Shown here: positions 1 through 10,079 of the stretch, in pieces
Position numbering within the stretch: position 1 is the first letter of the stretch
Layout: each line of letters opens with the position of its first letter
Source: Echeneis naucrates
Lineage: Eukaryota > Chordata > Actinopteri > Carangiformes > Echeneidae
Direction: 5' to 3'
NCBI RefSeq assembly: GCF_900963305.1
Contig: NC_042521.1
Location: forward strand, 2,003,614-2,067,613
Length of the DNA stretch: 64,000 bases
The notes under the pieces: generated by a model
Databases searched by the model: none
The model's input: only the letters and a program-made list of their open reading frames with translations
What the model was told of the DNA's origin: nothing
Program-made: the position numbers and the translations under genes

Positions 1-2000
1 AGACAGGACACAGAGGCCAACATCTGGAGTCAGATGGAGTTTATTCATTTTAAAACACCAGTTTATTCATTTTAAATTCAAAACGGAAATATTCCTTTTC
101 CCTCCCTGCTGGTGGAAAGTCTGAAGGTTGGGTTGAGTGAACAGCTGATCCAACAGGTCTGTGCAGAGGAAGCCTCACCTCGTCTCCCTGGCTGAACTGG
201 AAAAATCCAATTTAGCACTTTATTTCTGACTCATTTTTGAGGCCTCAGAAGATTAAAGCCCTGATTATGACGAGAGAAGACAAAGTCCACAACTCAATCA
301 AAACTGTGTCACTAATCGGGACACAAAAATTGTTTGACCCAGTATGTGAATGATGTCACAGAGCGGGCCGGCACTCATCAAAAATAAAGGTGTGAAAATA
401 CCTTTACAGGCTCCTCCAGTCCGAGCTGTCTCCGTTTTAAAACCGATAAAATCGGTCCATCACAAATAATCTGGATGTGTGAACCGAGTCCGACGCAGTT
501 TGAGGTCAGAGAGGTTTCAGGGATTTGTTTTTGTGCTTTTAGCCAGATTTCCTGAAGCAGGAAGGTCGTTCTTCCAGCACACGTAACGCCATTTTAATCA
601 AAATCACTGTAGTCTTAATTTCCGATCCACCGTGGAGGTTTCATTTGCTCCATCAAATCAAAGCAGCTCAGTGTGAATCAGTGAGAGCCTCCAGATGAAC
701 CGATCCTCACAGAGCCGCTCACTTTTTAAAATAACTGGCTTTAATTCAGACAGACTGAAGTCTTTCTGTATGTGGCAGCTTGCATTGGTGCAACAAAAGG
801 AAAAAGGACTCACCATGTTTCCTTCGCCGCTCCTCCACCTTTCCCCTCCGCTCCCCCGTCACTCCCCTCTGACTTGGGTAAGGTTCTGTCAGGAGCCCAT
901 CCAGATTTCTCTTTAATCCTCACAAGTCCATCTGTTACTTCCCCTCGCCTTTGCTCCCTGTGATGTGTCTCTCTCTCTTTGTCTTCATCTGTCCTCTCTC
1001 GCTCATAACTCTCCTGACCTCTGATCCTATAGTGATTAATTTGACAGGATGGTATAGAACAGCTTGGACTTGTGTGGTACATGCTGCCCCGTAAACTTCG
1101 ACCCTTCTTAACACAAAACCAGTGCAGCTGTACAGAGCAGCTTTAAACAATCTGATCTGATTGTCGACACTTTGCTTAAAATCTGTATTATCTGGGGTTG
1201 AAAACAGCCGAGGCACTGAAAGATGAAAGTTAAAGCTGCACACGTCTTTTTTTCCTGTTTATTCAAACAGGTTGACTCTTTCCAACATGATCCAACCCCA
1301 GATAACGATCACTCTACGCTCTGCCTTTGGTCTGTTTGGGATCACATTTTGTGCTCTGTCCCTTCAAACTGGCGTCCGAACTCTGAGGAATTCACTTCAT
1401 GCTACATTTTCAAATGAGAGAACATTGTGAAGCTTCATATTTCCCTCTGATGAGGTGAGCACTGATGAGCACACCTGAAAGTGAACAGAGAACAAAGTTG
1501 TCATGACTTGATGCCTCTTCTGTGTGTTTGTGTGCCACTTCCTGTTAAATACACTTAATACTCACACGCTGTTGTGTTTCAGGTCACTGTGTTTCCCACT
1601 CCTGGAATTGCCCTGATGTGCCTCACCTGTGTGTCCAATCACCTCCCTTCACCCTCTTCTTCTTTGCCAGATCGTTGTAGTTTATTTTTATTTATATCAA
1701 ATTATCTTAAAAAAAAAGAAACTATCTTGGAAATATTTTTGAGCCTCTTCAGTTCCTAATAAATGTTAAATGTGAAGCATTTCAGAGGAAGCTCTTCGCT
1801 GTGTTGACAGCTTTGGCAGTAAATGTTTTTAGCACAGCTCAGTGTGTCTTCATGGCCCTCTGGTGGCGACAGAAAACCGCCTCAGGTTAGGAGAGCTTGT
1901 GATCAGGTCCAGGATTCAAACCCTGACCCATGTTTAGCTGTGAGGCGTCAGGACGGAGCGCTGCACCGACCAGAGAAATCCACAGAAGAGCAGTGAAGTG
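1..2000. other. Flanking sequence without a recognised gene
   Basis: I see no coding exon here. Frames up to about 100 codons exist on both strands, but none has a family signature or plausible splice sites. The stretch 1857-1990 holds a CTCTGGTGGCGAC string and a GGATTCAAACC string, which resembles an antisense tRNA B-box. They could be remains of an old SINE-type repeat, but they are too decayed to name. Confidence 0.5.
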
Positions 2001-2025
2001 TTGAAGACACGATAAAACATGATGT

Positions 2026-2044
2026 TTTATTTTATCCTTTTATT
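2026..2044 (-). terminator. Poly(A) signals of the epsin gene
   Basis: Two TTTATT strings on the plus strand (2026-2031 and 2039-2044) read AATAAA on the minus strand. They are the first clear signals downstream of the epsin stop codon, which would give a 3' UTR of about 1.1-1.2 kb. The assignment is inferred from position only. Confidence 0.45.
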
Positions 2045-3181
2045 TTTCAACTGTACTGTTTACTGTCACAGTTTACAACACAACTTTCAATTTAAATACA
2101 AAGCAAAATAAATTAATTTCATACAAAATTATAGTGGTGTGGATTAATTCTTCCAAATCTCATCCATCTGTACTAGAGTGTTTTTACCCAAGTTCACATT
2201 AATCAGACTGAAGATTACACGAAGGACATGAACAGAATCTGAAGAGTGAAAACTTTGTTGGCTCTTCACGTCTGCCTGTACAGAGGCTTCGATTTTACTG
2301 AACCTTGAACCTGATCCTGCTGCTGTTCCCATTTTCAAACATGTCTCAATCATCTGTTTGTCGAGCTACACAAACAGACGCAGAGAAGGGAACGCGTGTG
2401 TTGAAGTAGTTCATTAATCACACTCAGCTCGGCTCAGGCAGCATGCAGACTGATGTGCTCAGGTTTTTTAGCCAAAACTGCAGCTGAACGTCACACAAGG
2501 ACACACGTCTGCCTTTTGTCCAACAGCAGACAGAGAACACGTCCAGTTACACAACAAATCAGGAATGACCACAGGATGAAATAAAGCCACCGTTTGATCA
2601 TCAAAGTCACGTGATCGCTACCGTCCTTCTGTGTTTTTAATCGCACGCCATCGTTGCATCAATAAACAATCAAATCAATAAATAGATCAATAAATAGTTA
2701 CTCATGATTGTTACACTCTGATATACATTATATTTCAAAGTTTATCTGTGATCACTTCCACTATTTACATCAGACAATATATACTGCGCACACACACACA
2801 CACCTTGCCCCTTTACAAACACATGCACACTGAATGAGATCAGTTGTGTTAATGTTTTACAGGTTTGGTCACAGACGACATTCAAACACACAAACTCTCC
2901 GGTCGCTCACTCAGGCGCTTCTGTTTGTCAGACAGTTGGTTCTGTTTATGCTGAGTCAGTGTGTTGGACCTGTGCAGATTAAGGAGTGAGGGAGAGGGAA
3001 GTGGGGGGGCGGGGGGTGTGTACATACTGCAGCCCATCGTTGTTTTGTATCAGACAGACATCAATAACGTTAGTCTGGAATCACTGTTGTTTTTCTGGAA
3101 CTCTTCCTTCTTCACATTTCCGAACAAACCAGCAGCTTCCTGTGATCTGTATCGTGTGTTAAACTGTGTTTAACGTCAGCG

Positions 3182-6100
3182 TCATAACAGGAATGGATTG
3201 TTGTTTTTGTTTCCTGTGCCCCCCCCCTCAGCCTGTGGGGTGGACCCCCCAAAGAAGCTACACTGACCTACTCCTGCTGCCAGCAGAGGGGGGTTCCCTC
3301 CAGTCGGCACCATCATTTGTGGAACCCCACCCAGAAACACATTTTGTCCTGTTCCAGCTTCTGGAGCCGGCGGAAGCAAACCGAAACCAGAATACGATGC
3401 TCCAATAGTTTGGGAAGGGAGCTGAAAGAGGGGGGCTTCTCTGGAGGGATACGCAGCTCCAAAAGTGGGGGCAAGTGCACCGAGGGAGGAACCAAAGGCG
3501 CTGCCATGTAGGGGTGATATTTCTGGGAGGGGCACCCCTGATCTGAACACAGGGCCAGATGACAGGCCCCTGGCTCTGAAAGCGCCTGGGAAATCAGGAG
3601 TACAGCAGGATGGGAATGGAAGGAGGGGGGGAGGAGAGGAGGGGAGGAGGGGGGGAGGAGGGGGGGAGGAGGAGAGGAGGGATATACAGTTCGAAGTATT
3701 CCAGCAAAGAGAAAATGCACCAAGCAGAGCAGAGAGAGGAGTGAGGAGAGTTATATATATATATCTGCTGGTTAATATACACGAGTATCTACACAGAGAA
3801 ATGTCAGGAGGTCACTAACGCTCACACACACTACAGCGATACCACGGGGGAGGGGGAGGGGGCAAAACATCGTCACACAAACCTATTGATAAATATCTAT
3901 TTGTCAGTCATGCTGCCCCCCTCCTCCTCTTCAGCAGTACTGGACTGGTTTTGAACATCACTGTGTTGCAGACGTTTCGTCCCAGGGGTCGATCAGACAT
4001 CCGTTTGATGAAAGCACACCAGCTAATAATTACACAGTCAACCCTTGAGTCATTTTCTCTGTCCTTACCGATGGCTCGTGTCTGCGCAGCCAGTGTGTTG
4101 ATGAGGGGGCGTGGTTTGGGTTTGGGGTTAGAGGAAAACAGATCGTCCAAGTCAACCAGCGACGCCCCCGCCGAGCCCAAGAACGAAGCAGTCTTTGTAT
4201 ACACGTCTTCTTGTGCTGTTTGTTTTCCTGCAATAAAATAAAGGTCCAATTCTACTCTAAAAGGTGTTTTCTTTCGGGGACAGGTCAGGGAGGAAGAGAG
4301 AGCAAAGCGGAACAGAAGGTTAATTGATTAGCATTGTTAGACGCCAGATTGATAGAAAGATGGAGGTGAAATGGAGATAACAGGAAAATGGTCAAACATG
4401 CAAATGGCCTTTAAATGTACTCCAGGAAAGTGTCAAACCAAGCTTCCACACACAGTTTGGTTTTTGAGTCACTACTCTCAGCTGAAAGTTTAGCAAACAT
4501 CTGTTGATTTCATCAAAGCGGTGCGAGTCACCGATGACTCCAAAGCTTACGGGCTTCTTTGAAATGAGGGCGAACGTGGAAATGAAGGCAGACGCTGTTT
4601 TCTCTGATGTGTTACATTTGGGTCAAACCGCTGTGATGTCATCTTGTGGTTTGTGAGCTCCTGTTTTGAAGCCTCAAGTTTGTAATTTGACTGCTGCCAT
4701 CTTTGTCTTTGGAGAAAAGATGGAGCTGACCTTCTGTGCGCTTTGAAAATTAGCAGGTGCACCCAGGTTTTTTTGTTGATCTGATAAATACCTGTCTACT
4801 GTGGAGTCATTTCACCTGAGTCTGAGACGCTTTGGCCTTTTCCATGCACAAAAAGCCAGATGTTAGCGAGAGCAGCTAGTGGGAGTTCAGTGTTAGGAGT
4901 AATGATTATGGGATGGGACAGAACGTAAAGTGTGTTTTACCTGTGGCCTCGCTGGTTGAATTGCTCGGTGCACCCCAGGGATCATCAGTTTTAGATGCTC
5001 TGTCTCCAAAGGGGTCATTAGATGGGGAGGAGTCTGAGGGCGGAGCAGGTGAACCCCATGCATCATCAGTGTTGGCTGGAGCCGAAGCTGAGTGGGCAAA
5101 AAAAAAAAAAAAAAAAAAAAAAAAGACACACACAAACAAAAACAGATGATACAGTGAAACACAACACTGTGCATGTCTGACCAATGATACAAGCACAATG
5201 TCCACCGCAATTTTCATTGTGTGTTGAAGACTTGAACAACCCAGGAACTCGGTAAAGTCCCACATTTTCCCCTTTCTTATCAGAGAATTTCTATGACTGC
5301 AGTAAGTCCCACCTGCTGCTCCCCATGGGTCATTGTTGGGTTTGGACGCATCTCCAAAGGGATCAGAACCATCAGTTGGCGAGGTGGCACTTGCCCCATT
5401 GCCCCACGGATCTCCACCCTTTGCTTCACTTGGTGCTGATGTTGTCCCCCAGGGGTCTGATCCAGTGGCAGGTGGAGAGCTGGCAGGAGCTCCCCAAGCA
5501 TCTCCACTGCTTTGGGGTGATGTCACAGGAGGGGCATCGAATGGATCCAAGGTATCCTCCTTTGGTGCAATGGATGTTGCAAAAGGCTCCTCTTTAGGGG
5601 GTGTTGTTGGTGCAGCAAAGGGGTCATGGTCTAAAGGTTTGGCTGGTGCAGAGAAAGAATCCTCTTTGGGTGTCGTTGGTGCAGCAAAGGGGTCATCTTG
5701 AGCAGGATTGGTGGGTGCAGAGAAAGGATCTTCGTTTGGCAGTGTTGTAGGAGCACTGAAGGGGTCATCTGCAGGTGCTGCAAATGGGTCCTCTTTAGGG
5801 GGAGTTGATGCTGGGGCGGTGAAGGGGTCGTCCTTCGGGGCGGTGAAGGGGTCGTCCTTCGGGGCGCTGAAGGGGTCGTCCTTCGGGGCGGTGAAGGGGT
5901 CGTCCTTCGGGGCGGTGAAGGGGTCGTCCTTCGGGGCGCTGAAGGGGTCGTCCTTCGGGGCGCTGAAGGGGTCGTCCTTCGGGGCGCTGAAGGGGTCGTC
6001 CTTCGGGGCGCTGAAGGGATCATCTTTGGGTGTATCGAATGGATCATTTTTAGAAGAAGAAAAGGGATCTGCTTTATCTTTTGGAGCTCCAAATGCATCA

Positions 6101-8533
6101 TCTTTGTCTGCAGGTGTGTTGAAAGGATCTGAACTGTCCTTCGGGGTCTTGAATGGATCATCTTTTGATGCACTAAACGGGTCAGGTCCATCTTTTGGTG
6201 CTGTAAAAGGATCTTCTCCATTCTTTGGTGCACCAAATGGATCTTCATCAGCTGTAGTTGGAGCCACCCAGGGATCACTGCTTGTAGTCTGGTCTGTTGT
6301 GTCAGGTGCTGCGGGTGTCCCCCATGGACCTGTGGCTTCTGTCGGTTCTTTGGGTGCGCCCCAGGGATCTGGTTTCTCCTCCTCCTTTGCCTTCTCTCCT
6401 CCCCAGGCTGCGGTTTTAATGTCATTGCCTTTGCCTGCATCCTCCCATTTCAGTTCGTCTTCACTCATCTTAGCCTGCAACATCACAACAACAGATAAGT
6501 AAAGTCCAAACAAACACGTTGTTATGTGACGGAGCACTGTGCTGGCCTTTCACTCACCCTTCTCTCTGCTTCCTTCTTCTCAGCTTCCTGTTTGCGCTGC
6601 TCCTCTTTGCGGGCCGTGAACGAAGCAGTCAAATCAGCCACTGAGGGTATGTTGTCTAAGGATGGAAGCCCTGTGGCTCCGGGGACATAGCAGGGCTTGT
6701 AGTTAGGATCCTTGATGGTGTCCGCAGACGAGGCTGGTAAGAAGGGATCGAGAAGAGGTTGACTGAGATTTGATTTGTACTCCGCTGTTGAATAAGCGAG
6801 TATTTAGCGACTCAGAGACTCACCAGCAGAACTTTTTGAAGTCTTCTCTCTGGTCTTGAAGGCAAAGTCTCTTTCCTCCTTTAGTTTTTCATCATCCTCC
6901 ATTAGAACGAGGACGACCTTTGCCTTCTCTCTCACATTCACACCCTGGGACAAATATACCGTCTTAGATTTTAGTCTGATTCTGCCTATTGAGCACGATG
7001 CTACTGAAGCCTGAAAAACTTCAACTTAAAATCTGAAAAAGAACTCAAATTTTACAGATCATATAAACCAGTTCTAAATTTAGCCTTACTTTTACACGCA
7101 AGACAAACAGGAAATATATTTGTGCTATATTGGGCCCATTAAGTGCAGTCATGTCTGTGCGTGCCAAGCATTGGTGCTGTGGGAAGTTTCCAAGTCCAAT
7201 TTATATTGAAGCTGCTTTAAATCTTTAATTGTGAGGTTGGCTGAGGAGTTACAAAGAACAGCGATGAGGAGGGTATTATCGGGCCAATAACAGATGACCT
7301 TAATGCCTGCCATCCAAGCGCTGTAATGGATACTAAAAGGTGCCATGCATTGTACATTATTTGGAAGTGTCACCTGATCTTTGCCGTCCTTTTCGACAAA
7401 GCGATACTCTGTGAGGGCTTTGACGATGTAGATGTTGTCTTTCATTTTCAGAAGCACACGATCATCCCCGGTCTTTAACAGGTACTCCAGCAGAGTCAGG
7501 GACTAGTCCAAAGAAAAAATGATCAGAGACACGTTTATGTGAAATCAAATGTGCACGGGTGGCAACAAAATAACGTGTTTTCAACTGTTTGTCCCAATCT
7601 GTCTGGGGATTTCAGCCCACTGCAGAGAAATGAAACGAACACCAGCAAAGTTGTGATGTTGTGATATCACTGTAGTGAAATTGACAGAGAAGGCACCAAC
7701 ATGACAGCTCTGACAGCTCAACTGCTCTGAATCTTTGAATATTTCTGGACACACAGAGTCACGCTGACATGACGCAGTATGGCTTTCATTATTTATCATA
7801 ACGTTACTCCTTTTAGTCCTTCACCTTCATAAATAAGTTTACCAGGCAATAGCTGAAACCGCCAATGAAATTTTAATGTGCTGACTTTATTTGCTCATGT
7901 TACTGTTCACTGAAGCTTTCTATTGAATTAGTACTCATTTTAAAAAAGCCCATTTTACTCTGCCAGAACTTTTATTAATTTAATTGACCTATAAAAGCAG
8001 GTCTCTTTTTTTAGAAAGTCAATCAACTCAACATGTAGAACTATTGGTCGCCTTTGCCCCACCTTGTGGATGTGTCTCCAGTTCTTGTCGTCTTTCAGGC
8101 GCTTCCAGAGCATGGTCATGATCTCGTTGCAGGCCACCACATTGTAGGTCAGGTCAGAGATGTCAGCCATCTGAGAGCTGGATGGACCCCATGGGTCGTT
8201 AGATGTGGCCTCTCTCACCTTCAAAAAAGCAACGTGGGAATTGACACTGTGCAACACGACAGCAGGAAGGTGTTGGAGAGGCAGTGATTCTTCCTGCTAG
8301 CTCTGACAGCGGTTGGTAATCAATTCTGCCAAATTATTTCAACCGTTGTTTTTCCTTTTTAACAGAACATACAATGACTGCTTCATAGGTTATACTGAAC
8401 CAAATGCACAAAGGAAACATCTGTCACATCATACATATAACGGGAACAGTGTGGTTTGTTTTACCTTGACCTCAGCCTCAGAGTAGTTCTGGACCAGGTT
8501 CTTCAGCTGTCGGCGGAGCATAGAAGATGTCAT
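3182..8533 (-). CDS. Epsin-family endocytic adaptor, divergent, no visible UIMs
   Basis: An endocytic adaptor expected to bind PtdIns(4,5)P2, AP-2 and clathrin at coated pits. Coding exons (minus strand): 8465-8533, 8063-8218, 7374-7502, 6824-6944, 6558-6733, 5313-6474, 4941-5087, 4069-4227 and 3182-3585. They sum to 2,523 nt, or 840 residues. The ENTH domain (about 1-155) keeps the lipid-binding set R7, R8, K11, R25, N30, R63, K68, H72 and K75. After it comes a Lys/Glu-rich linker (EEQRKQEAEKKEAERR), then a very long run of DPF and DPW motifs that bind the AP-2 appendage. Next is LVDLD, matching the clathrin box and the epsin LVDLD segment, and the protein ends in NPFLL as epsins do. Odd points: the ubiquitin-interacting motifs normally found between ENTH and the DPW region are not visible, and only the terminal NPF remains. 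The ENTH differs enough from EPN1, EPN2 and EPN3 that I do not assign a paralogue. Confidence 0.9.
3618..3684. repeat. Polypurine GGAGG tract next to the last epsin acceptor
   Basis: About 65 bases of nearly pure G and A on the plus strand, built from GGAGGGG-type units. On the minus strand this is the pyrimidine-rich end of the last epsin intron, about 35 bases before the acceptor at 3586-3588. Several G runs of four or more could form a quadruplex. Confidence 0.85.
5098..5124. repeat. A27 homopolymer, the T27 tract of an epsin acceptor
   Basis: A run of 27 A on the plus strand. In the epsin gene it is a T27 tract about eight bases upstream of the CAG acceptor of exon 5087-4941, so it acts as the polypyrimidine tract of that intron. 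Confidence 0.9.
5821..6012 (-). repeat. Coding 24-bp minisatellite, DPF(S/T)APKD units
   Basis: Eight almost identical 24-bp units lie in the large epsin exon, each coding the octapeptide DPFSAPKD or DPFTAPKD. The units differ mainly at one base, which switches Ser and Thr. They are much more GC-rich than the flanking, already diverged DPF repeats. This indicates recent expansion or homogenisation within an older repeat domain. Confidence 0.92.
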
Positions 8534-8617
8534 GGTGTCGGAGTGGGAGGCCGGTGATGAAACCAGTAATCTGAGTCACAGAGAGCTCCAGAGAATTAGC
8601 AGATAGGACTGGTCCAG

Positions 8618-8620
<3 letters not shown>

Positions 8621-8662
<42 letters not shown>
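8621..8662. repeat. (CA)21 microsatellite
   Basis: A perfect CA dinucleotide run just upstream (in gene direction) of the exon carrying the epsin start codon. It probably lies near the end of a 5' UTR intron, because a CAG acceptor follows at about 8571-8573. Confidence 0.95.
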
Positions 8663-8665
<3 letters not shown>

Positions 8666-8689
8666 ATCTTCGTATAAAACTCCACAAGC

Positions 8690-9450
8690 TGCTTCCAAAC
8701 CTTCTGGTACAGTCTGGCTGTGTCTGGCTGGTCGTCTGGTCTGTAAGAAGCTTTCATGCAGCATTCATCCTGCTGCTGTTCCCCCTCACTGCACCGGCTC
8801 CTCTCAGGGTGTCAGCAACCAGAAACCAGATCCAGCTCTGCAGGGAGGGAAGCAGTCAATACAAAAAAAAGAGCTGAGACAAGGGATGGCACGACAACAA
8901 TGGCAAGCATTCACCAAAAGGATGCGTGACTGCAGCGCCGGACTGGACGCTGCTAGCTGTGTGGCTAAGCTACATGCTAGTTAGCTACCAGCGTCCAGAG
9001 GCTGCTGTGACGAAATAAGAGCTGAAGTGTGGCTGAAACAGCCGGGTGGGGTTCGGGTGGGGTTCGGGTGGAGGTCCGGGGGCGGATTCTGGAGGTTTTT
9101 TTTCTCAATCGGTTCTCGGTCTGGAGTCTCGTTCCCGGTTTTCAGGACCTCGGAGAGCGACGGCGGAGACCGGCTGCAGTCCAGCGGCTAACGGCCGAGC
9201 GACGCCTGCAGACCGGCCACAGCCAGCTCAGAGGTCCGGCCTCAGCGGCCGGAGGACGGGCTGTAGCTCCGTGAACACACACCTCCGACGGTCCGCAGCG
9301 ACCCCGGCTCACCGTCCCCCGTTAAAAATCCCACTTATGATCAAACATAAATACATTACAAAGCACTGACCCTCCGGTGGAGCTTCAGGAATCTTCCAGG
9401 AGACGAAGCCACGCCGCCGTTTCCGCTTCCTGCAGGAGCGTGTTGCCAGA
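8690..9450. promoter_or_regulatory. CpG-rich 5' region of the epsin gene
   Basis: The stretch 9020-9450 is dense in CG dinucleotides compared with its surroundings and lies between the divergent epsin and NECAP starts. On the minus strand, about 9372-9430 reads like a non-coding first exon: an ETS-like CGGAAGC start and a possible GTCAGTG donor near 9372. The transcription start and the exact 5' UTR exons are inferred. Frames of 80-100 codons here on the plus strand look like products of GC richness. Confidence 0.5.
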
Positions 9451-10060
9451 TCTGACCGTCAAGAAGCCGCAAAAATAAAACCGTCACCCCGAATAAAGAC
9501 AGAAACATTCGTTTAAATATCAGCTTTCCTCCAAGTGTTTGGGATGATATTACACTGAGAGTGTTTAAACTTTACAGGCAACGTTTCCTTGGCTTTCCAA
9601 TATTAAAAACTACCAAGAAATTATTATTAAACTGAAGATTATCACACAAGTTCTGAAGCAGCCCCCTTAAGATTTCTAAAGGTGTCAAACTAAAGTGTAC
9701 ATTACGATATAAAAATAATAATAAATATAAGAAATCACACAGAACAGAGAAGGAATCAGCCAGAACTCATTTTTATTTGCCAAATTACATGAAAAAAAAA
9801 TCTGGCAACGCAACGTGCAAACAACCGCCCCCTCATGACTTTATTTTATTTATTTACAATTTATTTAGAATAAAAATATATATTTACATTTATTTACACT
9901 GGTCCTTCACCTTTTATTCCACAATATCAATTAAAAAAATGTTGAATGAAAAATATAAAATATAAGATTTAAAGTTGAGTTAAACTGTTGTGATGCATTA
10001 ACACACACACACACACACACACACTAAATGAGTCACAACACAACTCCCACATCAATAACA
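9450..10060. promoter_or_regulatory. AT-rich spacer between epsin and NECAP, with (CA)n
   Basis: An AT-rich spacer of about 600 bases between two head-to-head genes. It holds a CA microsatellite at 10001-10024, only about 45 bases before the NECAP start codon. No TATA box is evident at a suitable distance. Confidence 0.45.
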
Positions 10061-10067
10061 GTGGAGT

Positions 10068-10079
10068 CAAGATGGCGGC
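10068..10079 (+). promoter_or_regulatory. TISU / YY1 element over the NECAP start codon
   Basis: The 12 bases CAAGATGGCGGC match the TISU consensus SAASATGGCGGC at every position, with the ATG at 10072-10074 as the start codon. TISU elements also bind YY1 and direct initiation on mRNAs with very short 5' UTRs. This fixes the NECAP start and predicts transcription starting only tens of bases upstream. Confidence 0.8.

Noticed and set aside
5708-6502. A 264-codon plus-strand frame of GSSFGAVK-type repeats, and a 269-codon minus frame of PSAPRRTT repeats
   Set aside because: Both are other-frame readings of the epsin DPF array; the repeat length is a multiple of three, so all frames stay open.
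8478-8764. Minus-strand frames with CVCVCV runs
   Set aside because: These are translations of the (CA)n microsatellite; the real epsin exon here is only 8465-8533.
9029-9369. Small genes in the 9.0-9.4 kb GC-rich block
   Set aside because: Overlapping open frames on one strand with no motif; the block is better explained as a CpG-rich promoter and 5' UTR of the epsin gene.
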